Assembly: GCA_018105865.1 (NCBI GenBank) | Contig: CM030856.1 | Location: 2,677,620-2,741,619, forward strand | Direction of reading: 5' to 3' | DNA length: 64,000 bases | Source: Metaphire vulgaris | Lineage: Eukaryota; Annelida; Clitellata; Crassiclitellata; Megascolecidae | Shown here: positions 22,545 to 31,618 of the stretch, in pieces | Position numbering within the stretch: the first letter of the stretch is position 1 | Layout: every line of letters starts with the position of its first letter | The notes under the pieces: model-generated | What the model saw: the letters and a program-made list of their open reading frames with translations, nothing else | What the model was told of the DNA's origin: nothing | Databases searched by the model: none | Made by a program: the position numbers and the translations under genes

Positions 22545-22776
22545 CAGAGCCGGCGCGTGGGGCCTGCAAAGCCTGCGGCCGCAGAGGGCCCCGCCGGCCG
22601 CAGGGGCCCCTCCAGCCTCGGCTATTTAAGAGTTTTAATTTTTCTTATTCTTAAGTAGTATTTGTTTTTTTTGCTCGCACAAATATATACAGCTTACCTT
22701 TTTGCTCAAAGACATTTCAAAAACGTTGCGCTCGTAAAAATTACAGGGGGCCCCCGAATGTCACGCGCCGGCTCTG
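22545..22776. mobile_element. hAT MITE, 232 bp, exact 8-bp target duplication
   Basis: CAGAGCCGGCGCGTG at the left and CACGCGCCGGCTCTG at the right are perfect 15-bp inverted repeats, flanked by AGTTCTCG on both sides (22537-22544, 22777-22784). GC-rich ends and AT-rich centre. A degenerate T-rich motif (ACCTTTTTGCTC) is at about 22697. Confidence 0.95.
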
Positions 22777-22789
22777 AGTTCTCGTATGG

Positions 22790-24474
22790 CATGCGTCAGA
22801 CATGACTTGGGAAAACTAAAAGCAAAAGTCCGATTTCTGTGCTTCTCATCGTCTCTGTATTTCGCAACAGTCGCGCTACTATTCTACATAATTACATAAT
22901 TATTCTACATAGTCGCGCTATTTTACATAATTATCAACGACTAAAAACTAGCAATTGTGTGACATTACACTTTACAGAGTGCCATTAAGTAAGCTTAATT
23001 TAATTGCACCAGCATATGCATTTGTGTTCAGCAACAGAGTGATGTAGTAGCCTGTTGCTACTGAAACCATCGGATGCTATTGATCGCCTGAAATCCACTG
23101 GCCACATGTAACTGTATGAAGGATGGCGGTCGATGCTTAACCTTCATCGATCCCACAGATGGTGCATTGACTGCAGACGAAGCATAAGCATACCGAGTGA
23201 ATTTAATTCAATCCTCTACCACCGACCGGCGCTCCATTGCTCCCAGCTGGCGTGTCAAAGTAGGTCTTGCTGACTGTTAGGCTAGTGATTTCATAACTTA
23301 TAAATTCATCTGCAGTTCTACATTATTCTGAAGCACTTTTTTAAATCGCAGGCTTTGCAACGCTGTGTGTACCGTGGCACAAAAAGAGTCGATCGAGACG
23401 ATAGGCAATGGGTTGTCAACACGGGAGCATCGTTCGGCTAGGCCTATATGAGCGTAAATAAAGCTCATTTGGCAGTTTTTTCTTTCGAGTCTTAGGCGAA
23501 TTTTATCGCTAATCTAAGGCCCGTACGAAGTGGGGGTGCAGAGGGTGCAGCTGCACCCTCTGAAAAAATTTAGGGATGCAGTGCACCCCTGGAAATAATA
23601 AGGTCTGCACCCCCTGTACCCTTAAAAAGTGTCGGGTGTGTTGTTTATGTTTCAGATGACCATTGTTAATTAGTCTCAAATTTAACAAGATATTTTACTC
23701 AGTCTTCGATGCAGGGTTACATTTCTCATTTGCGCTGTGTGAGCACTGTAGTTCGAGGACGGGTCACCAGTATTATCACTGTAGCCAAGGCATTTTGATA
23801 TCTTAACCTTTTTAAAACACTTTCTTTTACCTGGACTCAATCTGTTACCATTGTAATTGAAAATTTTTCCTCGCCACTAACTAATCTTTTATTGAGTTTA
23901 GATTCCACCACCAAAGCATTTAAAAAATATTAGAAATCATTGAGCCGTAAATGACAGCTGCGATGACCTTAGCTTTTATTGTTCAGTTGCTAAACATGAT
24001 CAATTAATTAATTAATTAATTATTTAATTGTTATTAATTTGATTTGCTTACATATATTATTCGCAATACGCATAGCGAATTAGCTAAAGTCAATGAGCAC
24101 TTTAATCGTGACCTTAATAGGAAATGTTATTATATGTTTTGCAAAGTTCCTAGTAGAATTTTTCAGGAGAAATCAACCTAGTATTTTTATATCCGCCGGT
24201 CGCGAGATTCCAAAGCAAATGGGTTGCCTCTAATAAACACACACAGACCGGTCCCCAAATTTCGCTTTCAAGAGACGGGGTGGCATCTAACCACCAGACA
24301 TAGAACGGCTGCTTGATCGACATCGCTGACACAGCGCCGATCAGACGACTTGGGCATACACAGACCAGAGCCGTTAAGACTCGGGGCAGAAACCATTTAA
24401 CGTTCTAAATGTATAAAAGTTTCAACGTTTAAAGGAATCTATATGCTCCGGAAACCGGAGCCAGTGAAGTTTAA
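22790..24474. other. No gene; scattered repeat fragments
   Basis: 23530-23640 carries GGGTGCAGAGGGTGCAGCTG with CACCCTCTG and CACCCC pieces that look like the end of a DNA element. 24001-24045 is (ATTA)n. 24058-24115 contains CGCAATACGCATAGCGAATT, reminiscent of the LINE 3' ends at 38190 and 52495. No coding exon recognised. Confidence 0.45.
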
Positions 24475-25615
24475 GATCTCATGTAAAATGTAGCGGTGTC
24501 GACATGCTCATTCCACCTTTTAACGCCGGAAAATCAGACGTGCTGAAACGTTTAGCACCATCTGAAGACGGTTTAGCTGGCTGACAGGAAGTCCGAAGTC
24601 TCCGCCGAACGATAACTGTTAACAATAATCCATCGGAGGCTGATAGAATGAGGCGCTTGTCAACTACTAGTTTAATTACAATCGTAATATCCCCGAGGCG
24701 CAAGCAAGATTTAGAATTAACTAGACAACTTGCATTAACTAACAGTAGGCCTAAATCTAGGCGGCCTACAGATCTGCCGTCACTACTGAACGCCAACATA
24801 AAGCCGTCAGTTGCAAAATTGCCAAATTTGAGAGGTTGGATGGAAGGACAAAAGGTTGAGCTTTGCAATCGTTAATTCCTATATTGATAAATATGCGCCT
24901 ATGCGCGCTGTTGCAATTGCCACCTCAATAGTCTACTCCAAATTAGATTATTGTAACTCCCTCTACTATAACCTTCCCAAAGCCTCTATCAACAAATTGC
25001 AATCAATACAAAATGCACTAGCTCGTGCTGTTACTAAGTCACCTAAATTCTCCCATATTTCACCCATACTAAAATCATTACATTGGCTTAAAATAACTGA
25101 ACGTATCCAATATAAGATAATAACACTTACATATAGCTCATTTCAGTCATCAAAACCTGTCTACCTTAGATCACTATTAACCACTCAGCCTCCTCGACCC
25201 AAACGTTCATCATCTTACCTCACTCTGTCAAGCCCACTGAATCAGTCATCTCTGAAAATTTGCAACCGTGCCTTCTCATACGCCTCATCTGAACTTTGGA
25301 ACTCGATCCCAGCTTCCCTCCGCACACTTGGACACTTTCATGCAATAAAATCTGAATCATCATTTTCTATAATTCCTGTATTATCTCCTCAAGTCTTCAG
25401 GTCTAAGCTTAAATCCTTCCTGTTTCTAAAATCATTTCCTCCATAGCTGTAACAACCTAGCCTCACTGCCCTTTGGATGTTGACTATTGCCTTCCCCATA
25501 GCTATTTTAAGAAAGGCTGAGCGCCTAAGAATAAGCATCTACTGTTGTGCTGCTTTCCAAGGCGCTATAGAAATCCACGAGATTTTACTTTACTTTACTT
25601 ACTTACTTTATCACG
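24475..25615 (+). mobile_element. LINE A (CR1-like) copy with large internal deletion
   Basis: 24480-24875 reads as an ORF start region ending LPSLLNANIKPSVAKLPNL, the style of the opening of a LINE endonuclease. Without any RT core, the frame continues at 24856-25446 into an RT C-terminus: SKLDYCNSLYYNLPKASINK, LQSIQNALARAVTKSPKFSH, KSLHWLKITERIQYKIITLT, WNSIPASLRTLGHF, KLKSFLFLK. The 3' end has GGCGCTATAGAAATCCACGA and a (CTTA)n tail. This is the clearest LINE A copy, with a 196-codon open frame but no polymerase domain. Confidence 0.87.
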
Positions 25616-26181
25616 CAATGTTTCGTGTTTCTCAGAATCACTTATAAGTTATGCAACCAATGTCCGTATTTCGATCAGGAAAACATACTTGCCATTGAAT
25701 TCATACAAGAATCAGCGCTAAGAATGAATCCCGGTACGTTACAACGCTGCACATCAGCTGTTTTATTGCATTCCCTAACTTGAAGACCTCGCGTCGCTGG
25801 TTATGGAAATGAAGGCTTTGGCTAGTCGGTTATTTATCTCTAGAGAGACGGCGGCGATGCTGAAAACCCATCGTAGCCATAAAAGCCAATTGTCAGTCAT
25901 CGATTCCCACGACTCTCTGAATCAATTCTCCGAGTTTTGAACACTCGTAAAGGCCAAGTTTGACCATCGAAGACTAGATTTACATCTGGCTGTGAAATGA
26001 AACATCTGATCTGATCAATAACCTACTGTTGAAAATAAGTGACGCCAGTGAAGCTCTTCAGCCAACTGCACAAAATTGCTTATGCACAATGGCCGGGGCA
26101 TCTTAAATTGAAAGGCCCGAGCGAATTCCCGAGCGAATGAAGACGTGATTCCTTGTTTACCACAATGTGCTGTGTTGGGAC

Positions 26182-26224
<43 letters not shown>

Positions 26225-26640
26225 GGAACAGATGGCCGCCTGAGTGAGAGTGGTTTTCTTTTCGAAACACAAGAATTCCTACAAATCACTTGAAATCCAG
26301 TTGTTATTGTTGTTGTTGTTGTTGTTGTTGTTAGAGGGAGTATGATATTTAGGGTTGGGAATTCGGAAATTTCCGAAAATTTCTTGCGGAATTTTTTCGG
26401 AAAAATAAATAATTAACAATATTCATTAATAATTAATTAGATAAAAAGAAAATATAATAATAATAATAGTGTGATTCAAAGTGGCTTAGGAGGTTAAGTA
26501 AGCCTGCGTAAAAACCACTGTAGTAAGCCTAGTTTACCTGTGGATAATATTTGATAAAACACGTCTTTTAATGACCACATAATGACATAAATAAGGTAAA
26601 GCAGAGTTGCTCATTTGCAAATCAGAGACATTCGACGAAT
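25616..26640. repeat. Gene-free stretch with (TTA)n and (TTG)n microsatellites
   Basis: (TTA)n at 26187-26224 and (TTG)n at 26305-26332. Around 26360-26400 is GGAAATTTCCGAAAATTTC, a short GGAAATTTCC-type palindromic patch. No coding potential recognised. Confidence 0.6.
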
Positions 26641-26649
26641 TCGTGATCT

Positions 26650-27055
26650 TGTTCCCAGATCTGCTCTGATTCATCTTGCCAACGCCCTTGTCAGCAAGTA
26701 GACTTGATTATTGCAATTCCCTTTAACAGTATGTCAAAATCTAATATGCAAAAAGCTTAAAAGGATTCAGAATTCTATTGCCCGAGCCATTACAAAAACT
26801 CGTAAGCATGATCACATGGTTCCACGACAATTCGTCTACATACTTTTCGTCTACGACACTTGGCCTACAGACTTTTGGTCGACCGACAATAGGTCTTTCG
26901 CGCAATTGGTCGACCAACACTTGGTCTACCGACATCGAATGTTCGATATGATAGGTGGTCTACCTTAACATTTGGACATCAGGAATAGTTTGCATTCCTC
27001 TTCTATGTTCAGAAGCACCTTTAAACGAATTTTGGATCTGACAGTAGGCCTCTAG
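26650..27055 (+). mobile_element. CR1-like LINE fragment split by a GTCGACC-type repeat
   Basis: The RT C-terminal block LIHLANALVS, then KKLKRIQNSIARAITKTRKH (26750-26812), is followed by a foreign segment 26822-26965 made of short degenerate units (GTCTACGACACTTGG, GGTCGACCGACA, GGTCGACCAACA, GGTCTACCGACA). LINE-like coding resumes at about 26990 (SLHSSSMFRSTFKRILDL). Confidence 0.6.
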
Positions 27056-27059
27056 TTGT

Positions 27060-27660
27060 CTGTCCATTAATTACGCCAACGATTTTGGGCGAATTTTTGA
27101 CTCCTAGCCCCTTGTCAACAACTGTCAAACTTTCAGTGACCCCCATAAGTAGGAACAATTTTTAATGATAATATACGCATTCACTTTACATTTTCAGTTT
27201 TAAAAATATTGTTATATATATTATGTAATAATACGAACTTTTCCAAAAAATCAGGGAAGGAGAGAGCCACTCTCCCCCGCCATTTTTGACTGGTTAACAG
27301 CTAGTATATTATATTATATTTAATTGGTTACATGGTTATACTGTATTAACATATATTGACAAAACACTGGAATAACAGTAACAAGAAGAATTTTAGTCAA
27401 TCTTATCAGACTTCAAAAACTTTTAGGTTTGAATTATCAGTTACTTTCAGATTCACGATATCAGGCCCATATCAGGCTTGCTAGAATATCCAAAACTAAT
27501 TAATTAAACAGACTACAGGCTTGTGTTTGTTCGAATGTCATATGGTGAGTGAAAATTTAATTGCCAAAGCAGTTGCACACTGTCTAATGAGAGTCTTACA
27601 GAAGTGGAATGCTTAATTATTATATTATGCGTTTGTTGCAGCAAGTGAAAAAACATCTTT
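27060..27660. other. No recognisable gene; 3' flank of lectin receptor
   Basis: Downstream of the receptor stop codon at 27666-27668 (minus strand). AT-rich. A clear poly(A) signal cannot be singled out. 27060-27300 looks like a decayed repeat with a TTTTTGACTGGTTAACAG end. Confidence 0.4.
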
Positions 27661-27665
27661 GTGCA

Positions 27666-27880
27666 CTATGCCGTGCTATCTGCCCCATAATTTGTGTTTC
27701 CTTCTTCTGCTGGAACGGCTTTTGACGCATCTGAAGCAGAATAATTTGGATTATTAAAACCGCTGGTTATTCTGCGTTTTCGAGAGAGATACATTAGACC
27801 AATGAAAACAAGAATCATTCCAAGGGCAACACAGCCAAACACAATGCCGACAATTGCGCTGGTTGACAAACTTGATGAAC
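27666..27880 (-). CDS. Lectin receptor last exon: membrane helix and NPNY tail
   Basis: The acceptor TGCTTTTTAG precedes GTTCATCAAG. The exon gives SSSLSTSAIVGIVFGCVALG then MILVFIGLMYLSRKRR: a single hydrophobic span of about 22 residues followed by a basic stop-transfer cluster, so type I orientation. The tail ITSGFNNPNYSASDASK ends in YGADSTA and a stop at 27666-27668. NPNY fits the NPxY pattern that binds PTB or clathrin adaptors in endocytic receptors. The intron is phase 1 and joins the stalk exon as A|GT (Ser). Confidence 0.88.
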
Positions 27881-28328
27881 CTAAAAAGCAAATGTATGAA
27901 CATAAATTTAAACCAAAACCTAAAAAAATAATATTTATTAAGCATCGTTTCACATTCAGCTTTAAATAGCAACATTTCTGCATTTTTGCTTTTCAGATCT
28001 TCTCATTGGTCCGTCATCTCAAAATATAAGGAAATTAAGTAAACTGTTTTGAAGAGACAACATTTAGAAATTCTGTCGATTATTTGCATGAAACCTGAGA
28101 CCTTAAAAGTGTTTTCTGCTTTCGTAGGTACCTTATGAAATTCACTGATTATAATTATGCAAGTAAGATTTAATGCAATGCAAATAAAAAGCATGACAAA
28201 GATAGGCTTAAATAGTCAATCTTTTTTAAATTTCAGAAATTAATTTAAAAGAGAATAATGTTGGAAATCTCCAGACATGAGAACACCATGTATAAAAGCA
28301 TGAATAAAATTGAATCTGTCATTACTAC

Positions 28329-28505
28329 TGCTTGAAACTGGAGTGGATGCTGGAAGTTCTAAAATGGTTGATTTTGCCGTTGTTTGAAGAAAGGTAGTTG
28401 TGGGCGTTGTCCCTGTTGTCGGTGTTGATCCAGACGTTGATGAGATGGTCGTTGCAACACTGGGAGGTGTTGTGGGAGGACCAGTTGTTGTATTCGAACT
28501 TACAA
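28329..28505 (-). CDS. Lectin receptor exon: Thr/Ser/Pro-rich stalk
   Basis: Acceptor GTTTTAG, donor GCA|GTAGTAATG, both phase 1. The exon encodes VSSNTTTGPPTTPPSVATTI then SSTSGSTPTTGTTPTTTF and ASTPVSS, over half Thr, Ser or Pro, typical of an O-glycosylated mucin-like stalk. It lies between the last lectin domain (ends KKLQ) and the membrane helix, as expected for a cell-surface receptor. Confidence 0.85.
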
Positions 28506-28689
28506 CTAAAACATGAAAATTCTATAGCTAGCAACTCAAATGACATACAGCACAATTGAACAAATTTTTAAAAGTGACAGATTTTTTAACGTATTTGGAC
28601 GACATAAAATTTTCCCCACTGATCCCCTAGTAGTAAATTAAGTAAGACTATAGAAATTCACATTTTCTTAAGGAACATTTTTATGGCTT
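28506..28689. other. Intron sequence, no feature seen
   Basis: AT-rich intron DNA between the stalk exon and the RTE fragment. Confidence 0.5.
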
Positions 28690-29275
28690 CGAAAAATTAT
28701 GATACAGCTGGCTAACAAATTGATATCTAGCTGTTTTGTCTTGTTCTGCCTTCAGCAAACCTCACTTCGAGGGTAGACCGCATCATAAATGAGCTTGCTC
28801 CACTGTTTTCTGATGTCTGTCATTTGGGCTGCCTTTTCCATTGTCTTTCCAGTCTATTGCATTATGCTATCAGTCCATCTACTCCTGAGTTTGCCTTGTT
28901 TTCTTTTTCCATTAGTTGTGTCTTGTATTATTTCCTTTCCAAAAAAGTGCCTGTTTTCCTGAAGCGATGGCCGAAGTACAACAGTTTTCTTCTTCTGATG
29001 GACTCAAAAATTCTCTTGCAACACCTCCTTTCTCTAATACTTATTCATTAGTTCTTTTCCCTATTTATGATATATGCAGAATCTGTCTTAATCCTTTCAT
29101 CTTGAACATCTTGTATTCATTACCTTTGTTTTATAAATATTTATGCAAAGATTGTATTCCAGGTTTACTTGGTCTAGTCAGCTTCCTGTAGGTTTTCTGC
29201 AGATTCGACCAAAAGAATAATGTCATCTGTATATCTTAAGTTTGTATAGATTACTACAATTCTTTTCTTTTTGGT
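28690..29275 (-). mobile_element. RTE-like LINE fragment inside lectin gene intron
   Basis: Minus strand, from right to left: NLRYTDDIILLVESAENLQE (29205-29262; RT catalytic YADD changed to YTDD), then EMKGLRQIL-type, GKRTNEWVLEKGGV, KRKQGRPRRSWMDN-type, MDNIMQWTGLT-like and QKTVEQAH pieces in several frames, as far as SEV*GLLKAEQDK. The order fits the RTE C-terminus with internal loss between RT motif 5 and the GxETWT block. Plus-strand ORFs here are shadows. Confidence 0.7.
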
Positions 29276-29718
29276 GTCACAACATAAAGTCAGCAGAAAC
29301 ACCAGACAGATTCTTACATTTGATTCATATTGAAGAATGAATAATTATTAATTATAAAATATGTCTTTTAGTTTATAATCCATGTTGAATAATGAACACA
29401 GTTATGATTATCTTCAGACAAGGTTTGTGCCTTTACATACTGCACTCGATATCTAAGCACAGCTTTTTTTATTGTTCCACACTCTCGAACAATCACTGGC
29501 ACTAGTTGTTTACAGTGTGTCCTCTGGCTCTTGAATTAATTCATCGATATCCCTTCAACCCACTATAACTATATGTGAGATTGATGCTTGCAGCATACCT
29601 GTTTGGCTTGGCCTATTCCTGCAGATTGCTTCCTGCTGATCTGGACTGACTCGGTTTGACCTGGCTTGATTTAGTTCGGATTTAGTGCACCACTGGCTTG
29701 ATGTTATAGGCACATAAT

Positions 29719-29967
29719 CAGGGCCATCTCTAGAATTTTGGACGCCATAGGCAGATTTTAATTTTCGCTAATTTTCGCCCATTAACATACGGAAAAAGTC
29801 TGACAAGCAAAAAACGTTTTCACCTCTCTAGAGCAGTCTGACAAGCAGAACAACCATTGTCAGCTCTAAAAATAATTTCGTTCCCGTTTTATTTCGCCCC
29901 TACAAAATTTTTCGCCTTTAGGCAGTGCCTAAAAGCTGCCTAACGGTTAAGGTGGCCACTGGCCCTG
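29719..29967. mobile_element. hAT MITE, 249 bp, exact 8-bp target duplication
   Basis: Begins CAGGGCCATCTCTAG and ends GGCCACTGGCCCTG, with CACATAAT on both sides (29711-29718, 29968-29975). It contains two minus-orientation copies of the recurrent motif (GTCTGACAAGCAAAAAACG at 29799-29817 and GTCTGACAAGCAGAACAAC at 29836-29854). Confidence 0.93.
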
Positions 29968-29975
29968 CACATAAT

Positions 29976-30010
29976 AGTGGCGCTATAGAAGTTGATTGAT
30001 TGCCTATGAG
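29976..30010 (+). mobile_element. Solitary LINE 3' tail
   Basis: GTGGCGCTATAGAAGTTGAT followed by TGATTG is the 3' terminus shared by several LINE lineages in the window (compare 25558, 49260). Only the tail is present, so it is a severely truncated insertion. Confidence 0.5.
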
Positions 30011-30074
30011 GGTTGTTAGAAGTTTGAAAGTATATATTTGTTATTTCCTGTAGGAGACTTGTTTTACCTTCTAA

Positions 30075-30538
30075 TTATTATTAATCTTGACAATTTCTTA
30101 AGCGCAGTAACAAAGCTAGGTGGCTAAAGTCAAAGGCGCTGTACAGGGAACGAAACGTTAAACAAATGCGTCTTGAGATGTTGTAGGAACCGATCCGGAG
30201 AGGTCTCGGTTGTCACAGCCATCGGGAGCAGGTTCCACGACGCCGGGTTTCCACGACGAAAGGACCGGTCCTCCAGTCCCGCTGTCTTGAGCGGAGGGGG
30301 GACGACGAGATGATTGCTGGCGCCGGAACGGAGAAGGGAGCGACGTGGTACTGTCGTCGATCGGCTGATTAGTTCCGACAGATACGCAGGGCAGTAGGGG
30401 TCATTCAGCGCACGGAACGTGAGCCAGTGGCGCTTGAACTCCACACGCTCAGGGACCCGCAACCAGTGCAAACGATCTCTCAGGAATGGCGTTACATGGC
30501 TGCTCCATCTGGCACCGAACACCAGGCGGGTGATGTAT
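30075..30538 (-). mobile_element. LINE B, RT C-terminal fragment, well preserved
   Basis: An intact 130-codon minus-strand frame at 30130-30522: FGARWSSHVTPFLRDRLHWL, VPERVEFKRHWLTFRALNDP, RSFRRGNPASWNLLP, LKTHLFNVSF. The 3' tail is ATTATTATTAATC-like at 30076. One of the least decayed LINE B copies here, suggesting relatively recent insertion, but 5'-truncated and without the polymerase core. Confidence 0.9.
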
Positions 30539-30624
30539 CAGTGATGTATCAGTAAGAATGGGGTAGAATAAGATATGGTATAATAATGATAATAATGATG
30601 GTCACCATTGTCACATTGCTGATA

Positions 30625-30650
30625 TAATAATGATGATGATGATGATGATG

Positions 30651-30697
<47 letters not shown>
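30625..30697. repeat. (ATG)n / (ATA)n microsatellite
   Basis: GATGATGATG at 30627-30648 changing to (ATA)n to 30697. Overlapping Met/Ile and Leu/Ser ORFs are artefacts. Confidence 0.96.
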
Positions 30698-30699
<2 letters not shown>

Positions 30700-30700
<1 letters not shown>

Positions 30701-30907
30701 GGGGGCGGAAGATGGCAGAGTGGGTTACGTGCTGGAGCGTCAGGCTGACGGAGCGGGTTCAAGCCCCGTTAGTGCCCCTAGTGGCTTTCACGCAGGCAGT
30801 AATGCCTTCTAAGCCACTTTAAATCATGCTAAGTTAATCGCACAGATTCATGACGCTCTTCCTCCAAAGCCTGCGGGAAGGGGAAAAGCTGATAGGCTGA
30901 CTGAGAC
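30700..30907 (+). mobile_element. tRNA-headed SINE
   Basis: The head GGGGGCGGAAGATGGCAGAG with TGGGTTACGTGCTGGAGCG carries an A box, and GCGGGTTCAAGCCCC is a B box. The downstream body GCCCCTAGTGGCTTTCACGC with GCAGTAATGCCTTCTAAGCC is shared with the minus-strand copy at 41450. The clover-leaf is not intact, so it is a SINE and not a tRNA gene. The last part (30840-30907) may be 5' sequence of the following RTE. Confidence 0.8.
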
Positions 30908-31371
30908 GGTGTCCCGTCACTTCCTGGACCGTCACTTCCTGGACCGTCACTTCCTGGACCGTTCATAATGTTATATCTGTTATGTGTATGTAAACAAGTG
31001 TATACACTATGATATACAAATCGTTGTGATCTGCAATAATACTTAGAATTACTTACTTAGAATATATAATATAGAAATTCGAGATATTTTACTTACTTCC
31101 TTACAATGGTTTGAGTAAGCAGTGACGCAGACTAGAACTATTCAAATTTTGAATCGTTGGATTACGGTTACAGTTATTTTTTACCACCTACACTGGGCGG
31201 AGGGGTCAAAAACTGCCCAGAAATTGTTGACACAATGGACAGCCCCCAACCTACCTACCTATCTACCTATATACCTATTTACTTCCATTTACAATGACGG
31301 TCCAGGAAGTGACGGTCCAGCCCAGGAAGTGACGGTCCAGGAAGTGACGGTCCAGGAAGTGACAGGGAACC
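30908..31371. mobile_element. Foldback-type DNA transposon with minisatellite ends and 9-bp target duplication
   Basis: Flanked by GACTGAGAC at 30899-30907 and 31372-31380. The left end GGTGTCCCGTCACTTCCTGG is the inverted counterpart of the right end CCAGGAAGTGACAGGGAACC. Behind the tips are tandem 15-mers: three of CCGTCACTTCCTGGA at 30914-30958 and four inverted (GACGGTCCAGGAAGT) at 31296-31360, one with a 5-bp insertion. The interior (330 bp) is AT-rich and non-coding, with a (CTAC/CTAT)n patch near 31250. A 9-bp duplication points toward Mutator- or Merlin-like transposases; the family is not resolved. Confidence 0.88.
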
Positions 31372-31567
31372 GACTGAGACCGGGTCACCTCATTCAGAGA
31401 CAATTAAGCCGGTGCTGGCGGCTAAACTTACCATGACAATAGGCTGCTGGAATGTAAGAACCTTGTGTGCACCAGGAGCCTTGGTCTTATTGTTACACGA
31501 GCTAGAAAAATTTCAGTGGGAAATCATTGGAGTATCAGAGACACACTGGCTGGAAGCGGACGACAGA

Positions 31568-31568
31568 A

Positions 31569-31618
<50 letters not shown>

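Noticed and set aside
23000..24100. Downstream or upstream neuroligin exons near 22.8-24.1 kb
   Set aside because: No cholinesterase-fold motif could be read on the minus strand there.
30700..30780. Possible tRNA gene
   Set aside because: A and B boxes are present, but paired stems are not conserved and the sequence continues into a SINE body found elsewhere in the window.
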